In this document: piece by piece, positions 15,904 through 23,890 of the stretch
Layout of the letters: every line of letters begins with the position of its first letter
Position numbering within the stretch: position 1 is the first letter of the stretch
Assembly (NCBI RefSeq): GCF_004348735.1
Contig: NZ_SMKT01000047.1
Coordinates: 1-54,500, forward strand
Source: Actinomadura sp. KC06
GTDB lineage: Bacteria > Actinomycetota > Actinomycetes > Streptosporangiales > Streptosporangiaceae
Length of the DNA stretch: 54,500 bases
Direction of reading: 5' to 3'
The notes under the pieces: generated by a model
The model's database searches: none
The model's input: the letters and a program-made list of their open reading frames with translations, nothing else
Told to the model about the DNA's origin: nothing
Program-made: the position numbers and the translations under genes

Positions 15904-16824
15904 TCAAGCGGCGTTGCCGCTGCGGGGCTCGTCGCTCTGGCTGGTGTAGTAGGTGTGGAACAGCTCTTCCAGGTCCTGGGTGTCGGCGCGCAGGCCGGTG
16001 ACGGTGTGCCGGGCGGCGGCCTTGATCAAGGGATCCGGGCTGCCATCCACCCGGCAGGTCAGGGTGGCGCCGTCGACGGTCAGGTCGGTGACGCCGGGCA
16101 GGCCGGCGAACTCCTCGGCCCGTACCGGGGCGGCGAAGGTGATCCGCAGCTGGAGAAAGGAGCGGGCGCGCAGGTCGGCGACGGTGTCCAGAGCGACCAA
16201 CTCGCCTTCGCGGATGATCGCGACGCGGTCGGCGACCGCCTCGACCTCGCTCATGATGTGGCTGGACATGAACACTGTGTGCCCTTCGGCGCGGGCTTCG
16301 GCGACCATGTCGAGGAAGGTCTGCTGGATGAGGGGGTCAAGGCCGGAGGTGGGCTCGTCCAGGATCAGCAGTTCGGGCTGGTGCATGAACGCCTGGACGA
16401 GCCCGACCTTCTGCCGGTTGCCCTTGGACAGGCTCTTGATCCGCGCGTCCAGGTCCAGGTCCAGGCGCTCGGCCAGTGCAGTGATCCGGTGTGCGGGGAC
16501 GCCGCCTCGCAGGTTGCCCAGGAAGCTGAGGCATTCGCCGGCCTTCTGCCGGCCGTCGGCGACGAAGTCGCCGGCCAGGTAGCCGATGCGGCGGTGCAGT
16601 CGCACCGCGTCGGCGCGCGGGTCCAGTCCGAGCACGTGGGCGGTTCCGGAGGTTGGGCGGATCAGGTCCAGTAGCAATCGGATGGTGGTGGACTTGCCCG
16701 CCCCGTTGGGGCCCAGGTAGCCGAACACCTCGCCTGTCCGCACCTGCAGGGACAGGTCGGCCAGGCCGCGGCGGGTGCCGTAGTTCTTGGTGAGGTGGTC
16801 GAGTTTGATTGCCGTGGTTGTCAT
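15904..16824 (-). CDS. ABC transporter ATP-binding protein
   Basis: A 306-residue ATPase with Walker A GPNGAGKSTTIRLLLD, signature LSKGNRQKVGLVQA, Walker B LLILDEPTSGLDP and the His switch VFMSSHIMSE. It belongs to the exporter type with a C-terminal regulatory tail of about 80 residues. The start is taken as ATG 16824 (MTTTAIKLDHLTKNYG); a TATTGT hexamer ends nine bases before it, so the mRNA may be leaderless. A TTG start at 16836 is possible. It is divergent from the GbsR/MarR regulator gene and probably controlled by it. Confidence 0.88.
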   Translation of the reverse strand: MTTTAIKLDHLTKNYGTRRGLADLSLQVRTGEVFGYLGPNGAGKSTTIRLLLDLIRPTSGTAHVLGLDPRADAVRLHRRIGYLAGDFVADGRQKAGECLSFLGNLRGGVPAHRITALAERLDLDLDARIKSLSKGNRQKVGLVQAFMHQPELLILDEPTSGLDPLIQQTFLDMVAEARAEGHTVFMSSHIMSEVEAVADRVAIIREGELVALDTVADLRARSFLQLRITFAAPVRAEEFAGLPGVTDLTVDGATLTCRVDGSPDPLIKAAARHTVTGLRADTQDLEELFHTYYTSQSDEPRSGNAA

Positions 16825-16830
16825 ACGGGA

Positions 16831-16862
16831 GAACAATACAGAGCCTTCAGAGATTTTTGAAG
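16831..16862. promoter_or_regulatory. Exporter promoter with inverted repeat, probable GbsR/MarR operator
   Basis: On the minus strand TTCAAA and TATTGT form a plausible promoter for the exporter. Between these elements lies the inverted repeat CTTCA-N8-TGAAG (16845-16862), well placed to block transcription when bound by the divergently encoded regulator. The assignment is inference. Confidence 0.45.
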
Positions 16863-16904
16863 ACTTGGAGCTGTTAGGGTCTCATCAAGTTCTTTGAGGA
16901 GGAG

Positions 16905-17375
16905 ATGACTTTGGCGGACACCACCGAGGCGGCCGAGTACCTGGCATTGGTGCTGGTCCAGGGCGGGCTGCAGAAGGCGACCGCGCGGGTGCTGGCGGCG
17001 TTCATGTTCGCCGACGAGGACAGCGTCACTGCGCCGGACCTGGCCGAGCGGCTGGGGATCAGCTCTGGCAGCGTGTCGGGGGCGATCAAGATGCTGTCCA
17101 CGGTCGGGCTGATCGAGCGGGCCCCGGCGCCGGGTAGCCGACGCGAGCACTACCGGGTGCGCGAGGGCGCTTGGGCCACGTTGATGTCGGCCCAGAACGG
17201 CATGGTGCAGGCGATGTTCGAGGCCGCCGATCGGGGCATCGAGGCCGCTGGCCCTGACAATCCGGCCGCGCGGCGGCTGGAGGAGATGCGCGACTTCTAC
17301 GGCTTCATGTTCCGCGAGATGCCCGCCCTGATCGAGCGCTGGCGGGTTGGACGCGACCGCGGCTCCGGCGCCTAA
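16905..17375 (+). CDS. GbsR/MarR family transcriptional regulator
   Basis: A 156-residue winged-helix protein with the recognition region APDLAERLGISSGSVSGAIK followed by the wing GLIERAPAPGSRREHYRVRE and a C-terminal dimerisation helix (RDFYGFMFREMPALIERW). The ribosome binding site GAGGAGG is followed closely by the ATG at 16905. Divergent placement next to an ABC exporter suggests that it represses that exporter and responds to its substrate. Confidence 0.85.
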   Translation: MTLADTTEAAEYLALVLVQGGLQKATARVLAAFMFADEDSVTAPDLAERLGISSGSVSGAIKMLSTVGLIERAPAPGSRREHYRVREGAWATLMSAQNGMVQAMFEAADRGIEAAGPDNPAARRLEEMRDFYGFMFREMPALIERWRVGRDRGSGA

Positions 17376-17513
17376 CCACGCTGCCCCGCGGCTCGCGGAG
17401 CAGGGCGCCATCCAAAGCGCGGCGACGCCGGTCACGGTCGAGTGGGGCCGAGCCTGCCCGCGCTGACGCACTGCGGGCGCGATGTGCCCTAATGCGGGAT
17501 TAATCTGGGGCGG

Positions 17514-17920
17514 GTGCCGCTGTTTCGGCGGAATCAGCCTGGCGCGTGCGGCAAAGGGGACGGTGCTGCTGGAACGCATTCCACACCCGGCCCCAAGACG
17601 TGGCCATCGTGTTCGGGTCAGGATCGCGATCGGGACGCTGCTGCTGTGACTGCCGGCGGCCACCCACGAGTCCGGGTCGGCCCGGCTGCTGGACGCACTG
17701 TTCACCGCGACCTCGACGTCCGCGTGACCGGGCTGGACACCGTCGACACCGCAGGCGACGGGACGAGCTTCGGCGAGGTCGTCATCCTGGCATTGATCCA
17801 GGTGGGCGGGCTGGGGCCAATAGCGCTGACCACGCTGTTCGCCGGTCGTACTGTCGCGCTGGCTGGGGCCGCGGGCCCGGCCGGCCGCCCAGGCCGAGTC
17901 CCAAAGAACCCTGCAGGCCC
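17514..17920 (+). pseudogene. TrkH-type potassium transporter, N-terminal fragment
   Basis: Three frames together read TRPQDVAIVFGS, IGTLLL-stop-LPAATHESGSARLLDAL, FTATSTSA, then VTGLDTVDTAGDGTSFGEVV and ILALIQVGGLG. The TATSTSAVTGL piece is the first K+ filter/pore motif of TrkH proteins. Indels near 17620 and 17725 and an in-frame stop kill it, and the remaining three quarters are missing. Confidence 0.6.
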
Positions 17921-18019
17921 TGATTCTCGGGGTTGGGCCGACCAGGATGAGACCCGATCACCACCGTCGCGGCCACACTGTCGCCTCCACAGCGACGCCG
18001 TACAGAAACCGACCGCTCG

Positions 18020-18245
18020 ATGACCAGCGCGCTCCAGGGCGAAAGCCTCACCCAGCTGGTAGATCTGACGGCCGGGCCGGTGGAGTACCGGCTGGAAGAA
18101 CGGGGAGACCGCGTGGTGCTGATGCTGCACGGCGGGCACATGCGCGCCGGGATCGCCTTGGGCAACGAAGTGTTCGCCGACGCCGGCCACACGATCCTGG
18201 CGGTCTCGCGCCTTGGCTACGGCCGCACCCCGCCGACCACTGGTG
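18020..18245 (+). pseudogene. Alpha/beta hydrolase, N-terminal fragment
   Basis: From ATG 18020 the frame reads GPVEYRLEERGDRVVLMLHG, GHMRAGIALGNEVFADAG and HTILAVSRLGYGRTPPTTGG, the N-terminal strands and oxyanion region (LHGG) of an alpha/beta hydrolase. The nucleophile elbow and the rest are absent; CRISPR-like repeats follow within 70 bases. The frame continues into them and is not genuine there. Confidence 0.5.
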
Positions 18246-18311
18246 GTCAGGGCCCCATCCCTGCGGGCGCGGGGCAGTCGGATTCCGGTGACGAAACGAC
18301 TACGTTTCGCA

Positions 18312-18460
18312 GGAACCATCCCCGCGCGGGGATGGTTCTCATGAATCGGAGCACCCGCGACAGGGTGGTGAGTTGGCCCCGCAACGCGGGGATGGTTCTG
18401 TCCGTCGGACCGTACGCGGCGCTGATCAGCTGTTGGCCCCGCACCAGCGCGGTGGACTCG
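18312..18460. CRISPR. Relic CRISPR array, three 29-base repeats with 60-base period
   Basis: The clearest repeat is GTTGGCCCCGCAACGCGGGG + ATGGTTCTG at 18372-18400, the style of actinobacterial type I-E repeats. Exactly 60 bases downstream (18432-18460) the first 12 bases recur and the rest is degenerate, as in a terminal repeat. Exactly 60 bases upstream (18312-18340) the last half recurs (CGCGGGGATGGTTCT), while the first half has become its mirror, making GAACCATCCCCG-CG-CGGGGATGGTTC a perfect palindrome. The two spacers are 31 bases. No cas gene is in the window. Confidence 0.55.
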
Positions 18461-18469
18461 TCATCGGCC

Positions 18470-18660
18470 CCGCACATGATACCCGGACCGGGAGCGGTGT
18501 GGGTGACGAGAATGCGACAGGCGGGTCGAAGTCCCATGAGTGCGCGGGCCTGTGCAAGATCCGGTCAGGGGCGCGCATGTCGGCGCGGATATAGTCGGTG
18601 GCGCCCTCAGAGGTGCTGATCAGCAGTGGGCAGGCCGTTCGCGTGGACCAAGGCCGCGGA
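18470..18660 (-). pseudogene. DUF574-type SAM methyltransferase fragment
   Basis: On the minus strand, LLISTSEGATDYIRADMRAP and DRIL, then DFDPPVAF in a nearby frame, match the central part of actinobacterial DUF574 methyltransferases (normally LL-STPEGAT-YI-ADLRDP-IL). N- and C-terminal parts are missing. It lies between the CRISPR relic and the IS5-type element. Confidence 0.5.
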
Positions 18661-18767
18661 AGAGATCCTGGACTCCCTCACCCGATATCTACAACAATTT
18701 TCTGGCGCAGAACACTAAGAGCGTGTCTCACGTGGATTCGGTGAATGATGCGGCATGATCGGGGATC

Positions 18768-19115
18768 GTGTCGTCGGATCTTGCGCTCCGGTTGGTGCCG
18801 GATGATTTGTGGGCGATCGTCGAGCCATTGGTCCCGGAGTTCACGCCGCGTCGGCAGGGTGGCGGGACCGCGCCGGTGGAGGATCGGGCGGTGTTCACCG
18901 CGATCGTGTACGTGCTGACCAGTGGGTGCGCGTGGCGGCATCTGCCGGGCGAGTTCGGGGTGAAGGTGCCGACCGCGCATCGGCGGTTCACCGCTTGGAC
19001 GGCTGCGGGGTTGTGGCCGCGGCTGCACCAGGCTGTGCTGGACGAGCTCGGCGCGCGTGGGCAGGTGGACTGGGCGTCGGCGATCATGGACGCCGCCGCG
19101 GTCCGCGCGAAAAGA
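18768..19115 (+). pseudogene. IS5-family transposase, 5' part
   Basis: GTG 18768 starts LALRLVPDDLWAIVEPLVPE, then GGGTAPVEDRAVFTAIVYVL and SGCAWRHLPGEFGVKVPTAH, the N-terminal DUF4096 domain, and reaches WASAIMDAAAVRAKR, which contains the first catalytic Asp (MDAAAVRAK). The reading then runs into IS110 sequence. The rest of the gene lies at 20606-21072. Confidence 0.75.
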
Positions 19116-19135
19116 CATCCCAGGAGCTATGGGTG

Positions 19136-20383
19136 TCAAGCCGCGAGGTGGTCGGTGTGCTGTTGCCAGGCTGTCGCCTCGTTGTAGAGGGTGCCGGTCT
19201 TGAGCCATCCGTGCAGGATCCCGACAAGGCGGTTGGCGAGTTGGCGCAGGGCGGCGTGGTGGCCGACGTCGCGGGCGCGCTGGCGGTCGTAGTAGGCGCG
19301 GGCGCCCGGCGAGGCCTTGAGCGCGGTGAAGGCCTGGATGTCGAGGGCGTCGATGAGGCGGTCGTTGTGGACGTAGCGGGCCAGGACGACTTTCTTCTTG
19401 CCCGAGGCCCGGGTGATGGGGCTGGTCCCGGCGTAGTTCTTGCGGGCCTTGGCGGTGGCGTAGCGGTCGGGGTCGTCGCCGAACTCTGCGAGCACCCGGG
19501 CGCCGAGGATCATGCCGAGTCCGGGCTGGGACAGGATGATCTCAGCGGCCGGGTGAACCCCAAAATGGGCCTCGACCTGCCCTTGCAGGGTTTTGATCTG
19601 CTCGTTGAGCACGGTCAGGACGGCGACCGCCGAGCGGACCGTGGCGGCGTAGGCGGCCGTCAGGACGTCGGGCTGGCTCAGATGCTCGGCGCGCAGCGCG
19701 GCCTGGATAACAGCGGCCTTCTGCCGCAGGTCACCCCGGCGGCGGCCGCGTTTGAGGGTGGCGCTGATCTGGGTGATGGTCAGTTCGGCCGCCTCGGCGG
19801 GGGTAGGGGCCTTGGCCAGCAATTCCAAGGTGTCGGCGGCGTCCAGGTCCTCGAAGGCGACCAGGGCGGCAGGGAAGTAGTCACGCAGGGCGTGTCGGAG
19901 CCGCTGACAGTGGCGGGTGCGTTCCCAGATCAGAGTCTTGTGGGCCCGCGTCACCACCTTGATCGCCTCAGCGTCGGCGCTGTCGCCGACGACCGGACGC
20001 AGCTGGTGGGAGTCGGTGCGGACCATGTCGGCCAGCATGTGCGCGTCCGCGGCGTCGCTCTTGGCGCCCGACACGCTCGGCCGCTCTCGATACCGGGACG
20101 CCTGCAGGGGGTTCACCCCGAACACCCGGCAGCCGGCGGACAGCAGCGCCCGCACCCAGGGACCCCGGTCGATCTCGATCCCGACGACCACCTCAGCGTC
20201 GTCGGCATCATCACCCAACTGCTCGCCGATCATCGCGTGCAGCCTGACCATCCCGGCCATGCCCTCCGGAAGGCGGGCCTTGGCCAGCGTATGTCCCGAG
20301 CCGTCCATCAACTCGACGTCGTGATAGGTCTCTGCCCAGTCGTCCCCGACAAACAGCCGCAACGCTTCTCCTGCCCTCGGCAT
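19136..20383 (-). CDS. IS110-family transposase (DEDD recombinase)
   Basis: An intact 415-residue protein. The N-terminal RuvC-like domain has the catalytic acidic residues in LFVGDDWAETYHDVEL, VVVGIEIDRG and SGAKSDAADAHMLADMVRT. The C-terminal domain contains ILSQPGLGMILGARVLAEFG and NYAGTSPITRASGKKKVVLA with the conserved serine region (GTSPIT). These enzymes recombine DNA guided by a structured RNA from the element's own end. The start MPRAGEALRLFVGDDWAETY gives a normal family length. Confidence 0.92.
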   Translation of the reverse strand: MPRAGEALRLFVGDDWAETYHDVELMDGSGHTLAKARLPEGMAGMVRLHAMIGEQLGDDADDAEVVVGIEIDRGPWVRALLSAGCRVFGVNPLQASRYRERPSVSGAKSDAADAHMLADMVRTDSHQLRPVVGDSADAEAIKVVTRAHKTLIWERTRHCQRLRHALRDYFPAALVAFEDLDAADTLELLAKAPTPAEAAELTITQISATLKRGRRRGDLRQKAAVIQAALRAEHLSQPDVLTAAYAATVRSAVAVLTVLNEQIKTLQGQVEAHFGVHPAAEIILSQPGLGMILGARVLAEFGDDPDRYATAKARKNYAGTSPITRASGKKKVVLARYVHNDRLIDALDIQAFTALKASPGARAYYDRQRARDVGHHAALRQLANRLVGILHGWLKTGTLYNEATAWQQHTDHLAA

Positions 20384-20605
20384 CGGTATTCGGCAGCCTG
20401 CGGGAGAACCATCGGCGACCTAATCAAGCAGTGCTCACACCGCGCACGGCGGGCACGACATCCCAGCAGCGATCAACCCTCCCGGCCGACTGACAGGGGC
20501 ACGATCTTTTCGCAGGACTCCCGAAGGGTCCCAGGGGGACAGTGCTCACCTGCCAGCGGCTACCAGGCCCGAGTCTGCCGGACGGCGGACCCGTTGACAG
20601 TGATT
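20384..20605 (-). ncRNA. Candidate IS110 bridge RNA region
   Basis: IS110-group elements carry the guide (bridge) RNA in the non-coding left end, upstream of the transposase gene. Here that segment is about 220 bases with no gene and several possible hairpins. Loop sequences matching both element end and target were not worked out, so only location supports the call. Confidence 0.35.
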
Positions 20606-21072
20606 AGGGGGAACGCTGACCGGCCCCAATCCCGTCGACCGGGCAAGAACGGCAGCAAACTCCACGTGCCGTCCGATGCCGCCGGACTGCCGCTGGTCCG
20701 ATATCGGCCGCCAACGTGCACGACGGCCAGGCGCTCAAGCCGCTGCTGATGGCGTTACCGCCGATCCGGTCGCGGCGCGGACCGCGTCGGCGGCGGCCGG
20801 TCAAGCTCCGCGCCGACAGGGCTTACAACTCCGCCGAGCATCTGGCCTGGCTGCGCGGGCGCGGGATCGTACCGCGCATCGCCCGGGCCGGCGTCGAGTC
20901 CAGCGAGCGGCTGGGCTGCCACCGTTGGAAGATCGAACGCACGCTGGCCTGGCTGTTCGGCTACCGGCGGCTGACCATCCGTTACGAACGCCACGGCCAT
21001 CTGTTCAACGCCTTCCTCGTCTTCTCCGCAGCCATCACCTGCTACAAGAAGCTCGCCAAACTCTCCACGTGA
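20606..21072 (+). pseudogene. IS5-family transposase, 3' part
   Basis: After the IS110 insert, fragments LTGPNPVDR, GKNGSKLHVPSDAAGLPLV and ANVHDGQALKPLLMALPPIR appear in different frames (indels near 20640 and 20705). The last frame is open to the stop and contains VKLRADRAYNSAEHLAWLRG with the second Asp and SSERLGCHRWKIERTLAWLF with the catalytic Glu. So the gene had decayed in addition to being split. Confidence 0.7.
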
Positions 21073-21144
21073 GACGCGCTCGTAGCTTCGCCAGTTCCTG
21101 GCATGCAAGATCCCCCCGTTCCGACTACAACAGGGGGAGGCTCC

Positions 21145-21486
21145 ATGGACGACCGAGGCCGATCGGACCACGATCTGGCCAGTACGGACAGCGCACCGGT
21201 CACCAAGCAGCAGGCCAACGAGCTCCTCGTGGCCTTCAGTCACCTACTCGGCCCGTTCACCCGCCCTTTCGGCTATCAGGCGTGGGGTCTGGCGATCGAC
21301 GGCCTGGCCGTCGCAGTCGCGGTGTCCGGCCCGCGTGCCGCTGGTTTCGCGCGCCGCGAGGTCGTGTCGGCGGCGCCCGGATCGCGCGCCACCCGCAGCA
21401 TCCGGGAATCATGCGAGTCATGCTCCGGTTCCCTGTCAAGTCCGTGTGTTCATCGTTATCTCTGTCTGAAGGACGTTCTTGCGTAG
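21145..21486 (+). CDS. Hypothetical protein, about 113 residues
   Basis: ATG 21145 (MDDRGRSDHDLASTDSAP) is preceded by AGGGGGAGG at a good distance. The central part, TKQQANELLVAFSHLLGPFT followed by GYQAWGLAIDGLAVAVAVSG, looks like real coding sequence with a helix-rich N-terminus. The tail after SAAPGSRATRSI becomes Cys/Ser-rich and may reflect a frame change near 21395. No family is recognised. Confidence 0.4.
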   Translation: MDDRGRSDHDLASTDSAPVTKQQANELLVAFSHLLGPFTRPFGYQAWGLAIDGLAVAVAVSGPRAAGFARREVVSAAPGSRATRSIRESCESCSGSLSSPCVHRYLCLKDVLA

Positions 21487-21830
21487 CCATGTTTGGGCGT
21501 GGTCGAGAGGAGGCCGGGGTGACTGCGGCCTCCCCTACGGTTGTAAGTGGGCGTTGAACAGCCGCTGATCTTGGATTGAGTGCGGGGAAGGTGACGGTTC
21601 GGGGGCTGGGATAACCCGTCATCAGAGACCAGAGATTCGCCCGACGTTGACAGACGGGCCTTTCTCACCGTGCCTGGTCTGAAAGGCCATGACGCGCACT
21701 ACCACTCCTCCATACGTGCTCCCGTTGCATCCGCCCGAAGCGGGGCGTAGCGGGAGCACGCATGGCCCCCGGACCGCCCTGAACCGACGTCAACGAGCGT
21801 CTACGATCGCCAGCGTCCCCCGGGGGAGGG
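21487..21830. other. Intergenic stretch with a long hairpin
   Basis: No convincing gene. GTGCTCCCG at 21716-21724 pairs with CGGGAGCAC at 21751-21759, and between them CGCCC/GGGGCG adds an inner stem, giving a long cruciform-capable hairpin about 70 bases beyond the stop of the minus-strand gene at 21831. It could be that gene's terminator or the trace of a mobile element. Confidence 0.4.
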
Positions 21831-22508
21831 TCACCTGTTCCGGTCGTAGATGCCGACGGCCCAGGCTCCCGGGCGAGTACCGGTGCGGGCGGCGACCTTG
21901 TCGATGGTGTCCGGGTCGGTCATCGCGTCGATCTGTGCTTCTGGCGGCAGTACCCATAGCTCCCAGGTGTGGGTCCGGCCGCTCCACGCGGGCCCGGCTG
22001 ACTGGGCGTCGAATTGGCCCAGCTGGTCATGGGGGCCGCACCGGCCGATGCTGGTTGACCGACTGGGGGAATCGGTCTTGACCACCATCCAGGAGCCGGG
22101 GACTGAGCATCGCACGTTGTAGATGGTGTCGGTGCTCAGTGCCGTGAACCGAAGGAGGACCGGCACGCCCATCCGGTTGCGCTGCTGCGATGCGATGAGT
22201 GGGAGCTTCTCGTCCCGGAAGAGATGGCCGGCCTGGCCCGGCAGCGGCACCTGGGCCGGAAGCCGTACCGACACCAGTGCGGCGTCGGCCGGATCGACCT
22301 GGCCCGGATCAGCGGGCAGGGCTAGCGCGGTGGCCACGACGGCGGCCACGGCACCGGCCGTGATGGCCGTGCGAGCGGCCCGGCGGCGGCGCAGCATGCG
22401 CCTGCCCAGGGCCTCCGCCTTCTCGGCGCGACCGGGGTCGGCGGGCGAGCCTTCGGCGCGTTCGCGCAGCAGAGTGGTGAGTTCCTCGGGCGAGTTGTGC
22501 ATGGTCAT
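21831..22508 (-). CDS. Membrane-anchored protein coupled to the sigma factor
   Basis: A 225-residue protein whose ATG at 22508 overlaps the stop of the sigma gene (ATGA). A cytoplasmic N-terminus of about 45 residues (MTMHNSPEELTTLLRERAEG) precedes one membrane helix (AAVVATALALP, with TAITAGAV before it) and an extracytoplasmic domain of about 160 residues. This layout is that of partners of SigE-family sigma factors and suggests a regulator or sensor, but I see no zinc-binding anti-sigma motif in the short cytoplasmic part. Intact. Confidence 0.75.
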   Translation of the reverse strand: MTMHNSPEELTTLLRERAEGSPADPGRAEKAEALGRRMLRRRRAARTAITAGAVAAVVATALALPADPGQVDPADAALVSVRLPAQVPLPGQAGHLFRDEKLPLIASQQRNRMGVPVLLRFTALSTDTIYNVRCSVPGSWMVVKTDSPSRSTSIGRCGPHDQLGQFDAQSAGPAWSGRTHTWELWVLPPEAQIDAMTDPDTIDKVAARTGTRPGAWAVGIYDRNR

Positions 22509-22999
22509 CTCACTTCCTTGAGGGTTTGGAGGGCGGGATCGACGCGCAACCGCGCCAGTGCCCGATGGTGCTGGGTCTTGACGGTGGAGCTGGAGCAGCC
22601 GAGGATCGCCGCGACCTGGGTGAGCGGCAACGACTCGAAGTAGTGCAACACCACGACCGCACGCTGACGGGCCGACAGCTGGGCCAGTGCCGTCCACATC
22701 ACCTCGCGGTCGTCGAAGGCCGCCGTCAGGTCAGCACCGGCCGGTTCCGGTAGTTGCGCAGTCGGGATCTCGCCGCGCCAGCGCCGCCGCCACCAGGAGG
22801 CGTGCGTGTTGGTCAATATCCGGTAGATGTAGGGAGTGGGGTCGCCTGAGACACGTCCCCAGGCGACCCACGCCTTGGCAAGCGCGATCTGCAACAGGTC
22901 CTCGGCGCGAGCCCAGTCCTGGGTCAGCAGATACGCACTGCGCAGCAGGCGGCCGGAATGCCTCTCCACGTAGTCGGTGAAGCCGGATCGATCCGCCAT
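22505..22999 (-). CDS. SigE-family (ECF) RNA polymerase sigma factor
   Basis: A 164-residue ECF sigma factor. Region 2 reads DYVERHSGRLLRSAYLLTQD and ARAEDLLQIALAKAWVAWG; region 4 has LSARQRAVVVLHYFESLPLT and VAAILGCSSSTVKTQHHRAL. ATG 22999 is preceded by AGGAAGGA. It belongs to the actinobacterial SigE-like subfamily of about 165-175 residues. Coupled to a membrane protein, it probably answers an envelope signal. Confidence 0.9.
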   Translation of the reverse strand: MADRSGFTDYVERHSGRLLRSAYLLTQDWARAEDLLQIALAKAWVAWGRVSGDPTPYIYRILTNTHASWWRRRWRGEIPTAQLPEPAGADLTAAFDDREVMWTALAQLSARQRAVVVLHYFESLPLTQVAAILGCSSSTVKTQHHRALARLRVDPALQTLKEVR

Positions 23000-23223
23000 G
23001 CCGCGTCCTTCCTGTCGATGTGTGCAAAGGGACTACGCCCCAGGCGCCGCCTATGGACGACAGCACGCATCCGTGCGGCCCGGAACCTCGGAGCGTGGTA
23101 GAGACGCCTTCAGACGCTCGGCAGAGCCGCGAGGAACAGCGTCACGGTGAGGCTCATCCGTCCGGCGCTGATCGTCGTCAGAGATCGCAACTGATTCCTG
23201 ACCTGGACCGGCGGGGTTCTTCA

Positions 23224-23240
23224 ACGCCCTCTAAGGGCGT
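23224..23240. terminator. Short perfect hairpin
   Basis: ACGCCCT-CTA-AGGGCGT forms a seven-pair stem with a three-base loop, just beyond the end of the small minus-strand gene at 23252. It may terminate that gene. No T tract. Confidence 0.3.
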
Positions 23241-23251
23241 CAGGGGTGGCT

Positions 23252-23476
23252 CTACTCGGGCAGGGAGGGGCGTTCGCCTGTTGATGGTCGCCGCTCGGGG
23301 CCGCTGGTCAGCTGCATGAGGGCCGCCATTGCTGTGATCACGGCGGCTGCAGTGCTGATCCGCTGGCTAGGGAAGACTAGGACGATGAGCGCGCAGGTCA
23401 ACACGATCACGGCGCGACGTCTTCCTGTAGCGAGGGGACGTAGTGCAGCCTGGGTGGTGGACCAGATAAGGCGCAT
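23252..23476 (-). CDS. Small membrane protein, 74 residues
   Basis: The frame MRLIWSTTQAALRPLATGRR is followed by a hydrophobic segment (AVIVLTCALIVLVFP) and a second weaker one (STAAAVITAMAALMQL), with a polar tail. GAAAGG lies about 10 bases before the ATG. Length and hydrophobicity are protein-like, but there is no recognised family and the opposite strand is also open, so the call is tentative. Confidence 0.35.
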   Translation of the reverse strand: MRLIWSTTQAALRPLATGRRRAVIVLTCALIVLVFPSQRISTAAAVITAMAALMQLTSGPERRPSTGERPSLPE

Positions 23477-23743
23477 GAGACATGCCTTTCTCGGTTGCGG
23501 TCCGTCCGGCCTGTCGCCTGAGGTTTGCGAGCCGTGGTCGCCAGGCCGGACGGTGCCCGGACAGTTCGGACGCTCAAGGTGAAGCCGCCGAGCCGGTTCT
23601 CTTCGCCGAGACAGCGTTCCAGATCGGCAACGAACTCCACGAACTGAGCGCGGACTATTACCGCCGCCACCTTCGCTCGCTCAGCTTCCCCGGAAACTCG
23701 CCCTGTTGCAGCAAGTCGTGTTGCCTTCTCCGTCGCGCCGGGG

Positions 23744-23890
23744 TATCTCCCCAGGGGTGGAAACAATCTTGGTGGGTAGAGGAGAGCCACGAAGATCATC
23801 CATCGGATTCGGGGGATTCGAAGTCGTGACCGGTGATCAAGGGGAATTAGAGTGTCGGCCGACGGGCGGTGACGTTGATGTGCTGGCGGG
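23744..23890 (+). mobile_element. Decayed 5' end of an insertion sequence (copy A of an inverted pair)
   Basis: The stretch from GGGTATCTCCCCAGGGGTGG through CACGAAGATCATCC, GGATTCGGGGGATTCGAAGT and GTGACCGGTGATCAAGGGGA to GTGTCGGC aligns almost base for base with the reverse complement of 44700-44835. In the other copy the sequence runs into a plausible transposase start; here that start is degraded (GTGACCGG in place of ATGACCG). It is truncated by the MFS gene. Confidence 0.5.

Larger units (their letters stand above)
19116..20605 (-). mobile_element. IS110-family element inserted in the IS5 transposase
   Basis: The IS5 reading stops making sense after VRAKR (about 19115) and resumes with an ALTGPNPVDR-like sequence at about 20608, so about 1.49 kb was inserted. 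The insert holds one complete IS110 transposase on the minus strand and 220 bases of non-coding DNA upstream of it. Like other IS110 elements it has no obvious terminal inverted repeats. The boundaries are estimated to within several bases. Confidence 0.7.
18719..21081 (+). mobile_element. IS5-family element, interrupted by an IS110 element
   Basis: Inverted ends GAGCGTGTCTCACGTGGA (18719-18736) and, inverted, GAGCGCGTCTCACGTGGA (21064-21081) differ at one position. The transposase gene is on the plus strand, split at about 19115/20606 by the IS110 element. Without the insertion the element would be about 870 bp, normal for this group. It landed in already fragmented DNA. Confidence 0.8.

Noticed and set aside
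18246..18619. Coding continuation of the alpha/beta hydrolase frame through the CRISPR-like repeats
   Set aside because: The translation is a run of Arg, Ser and Pro without hydrolase motifs; the DNA repeats explain the sequence.
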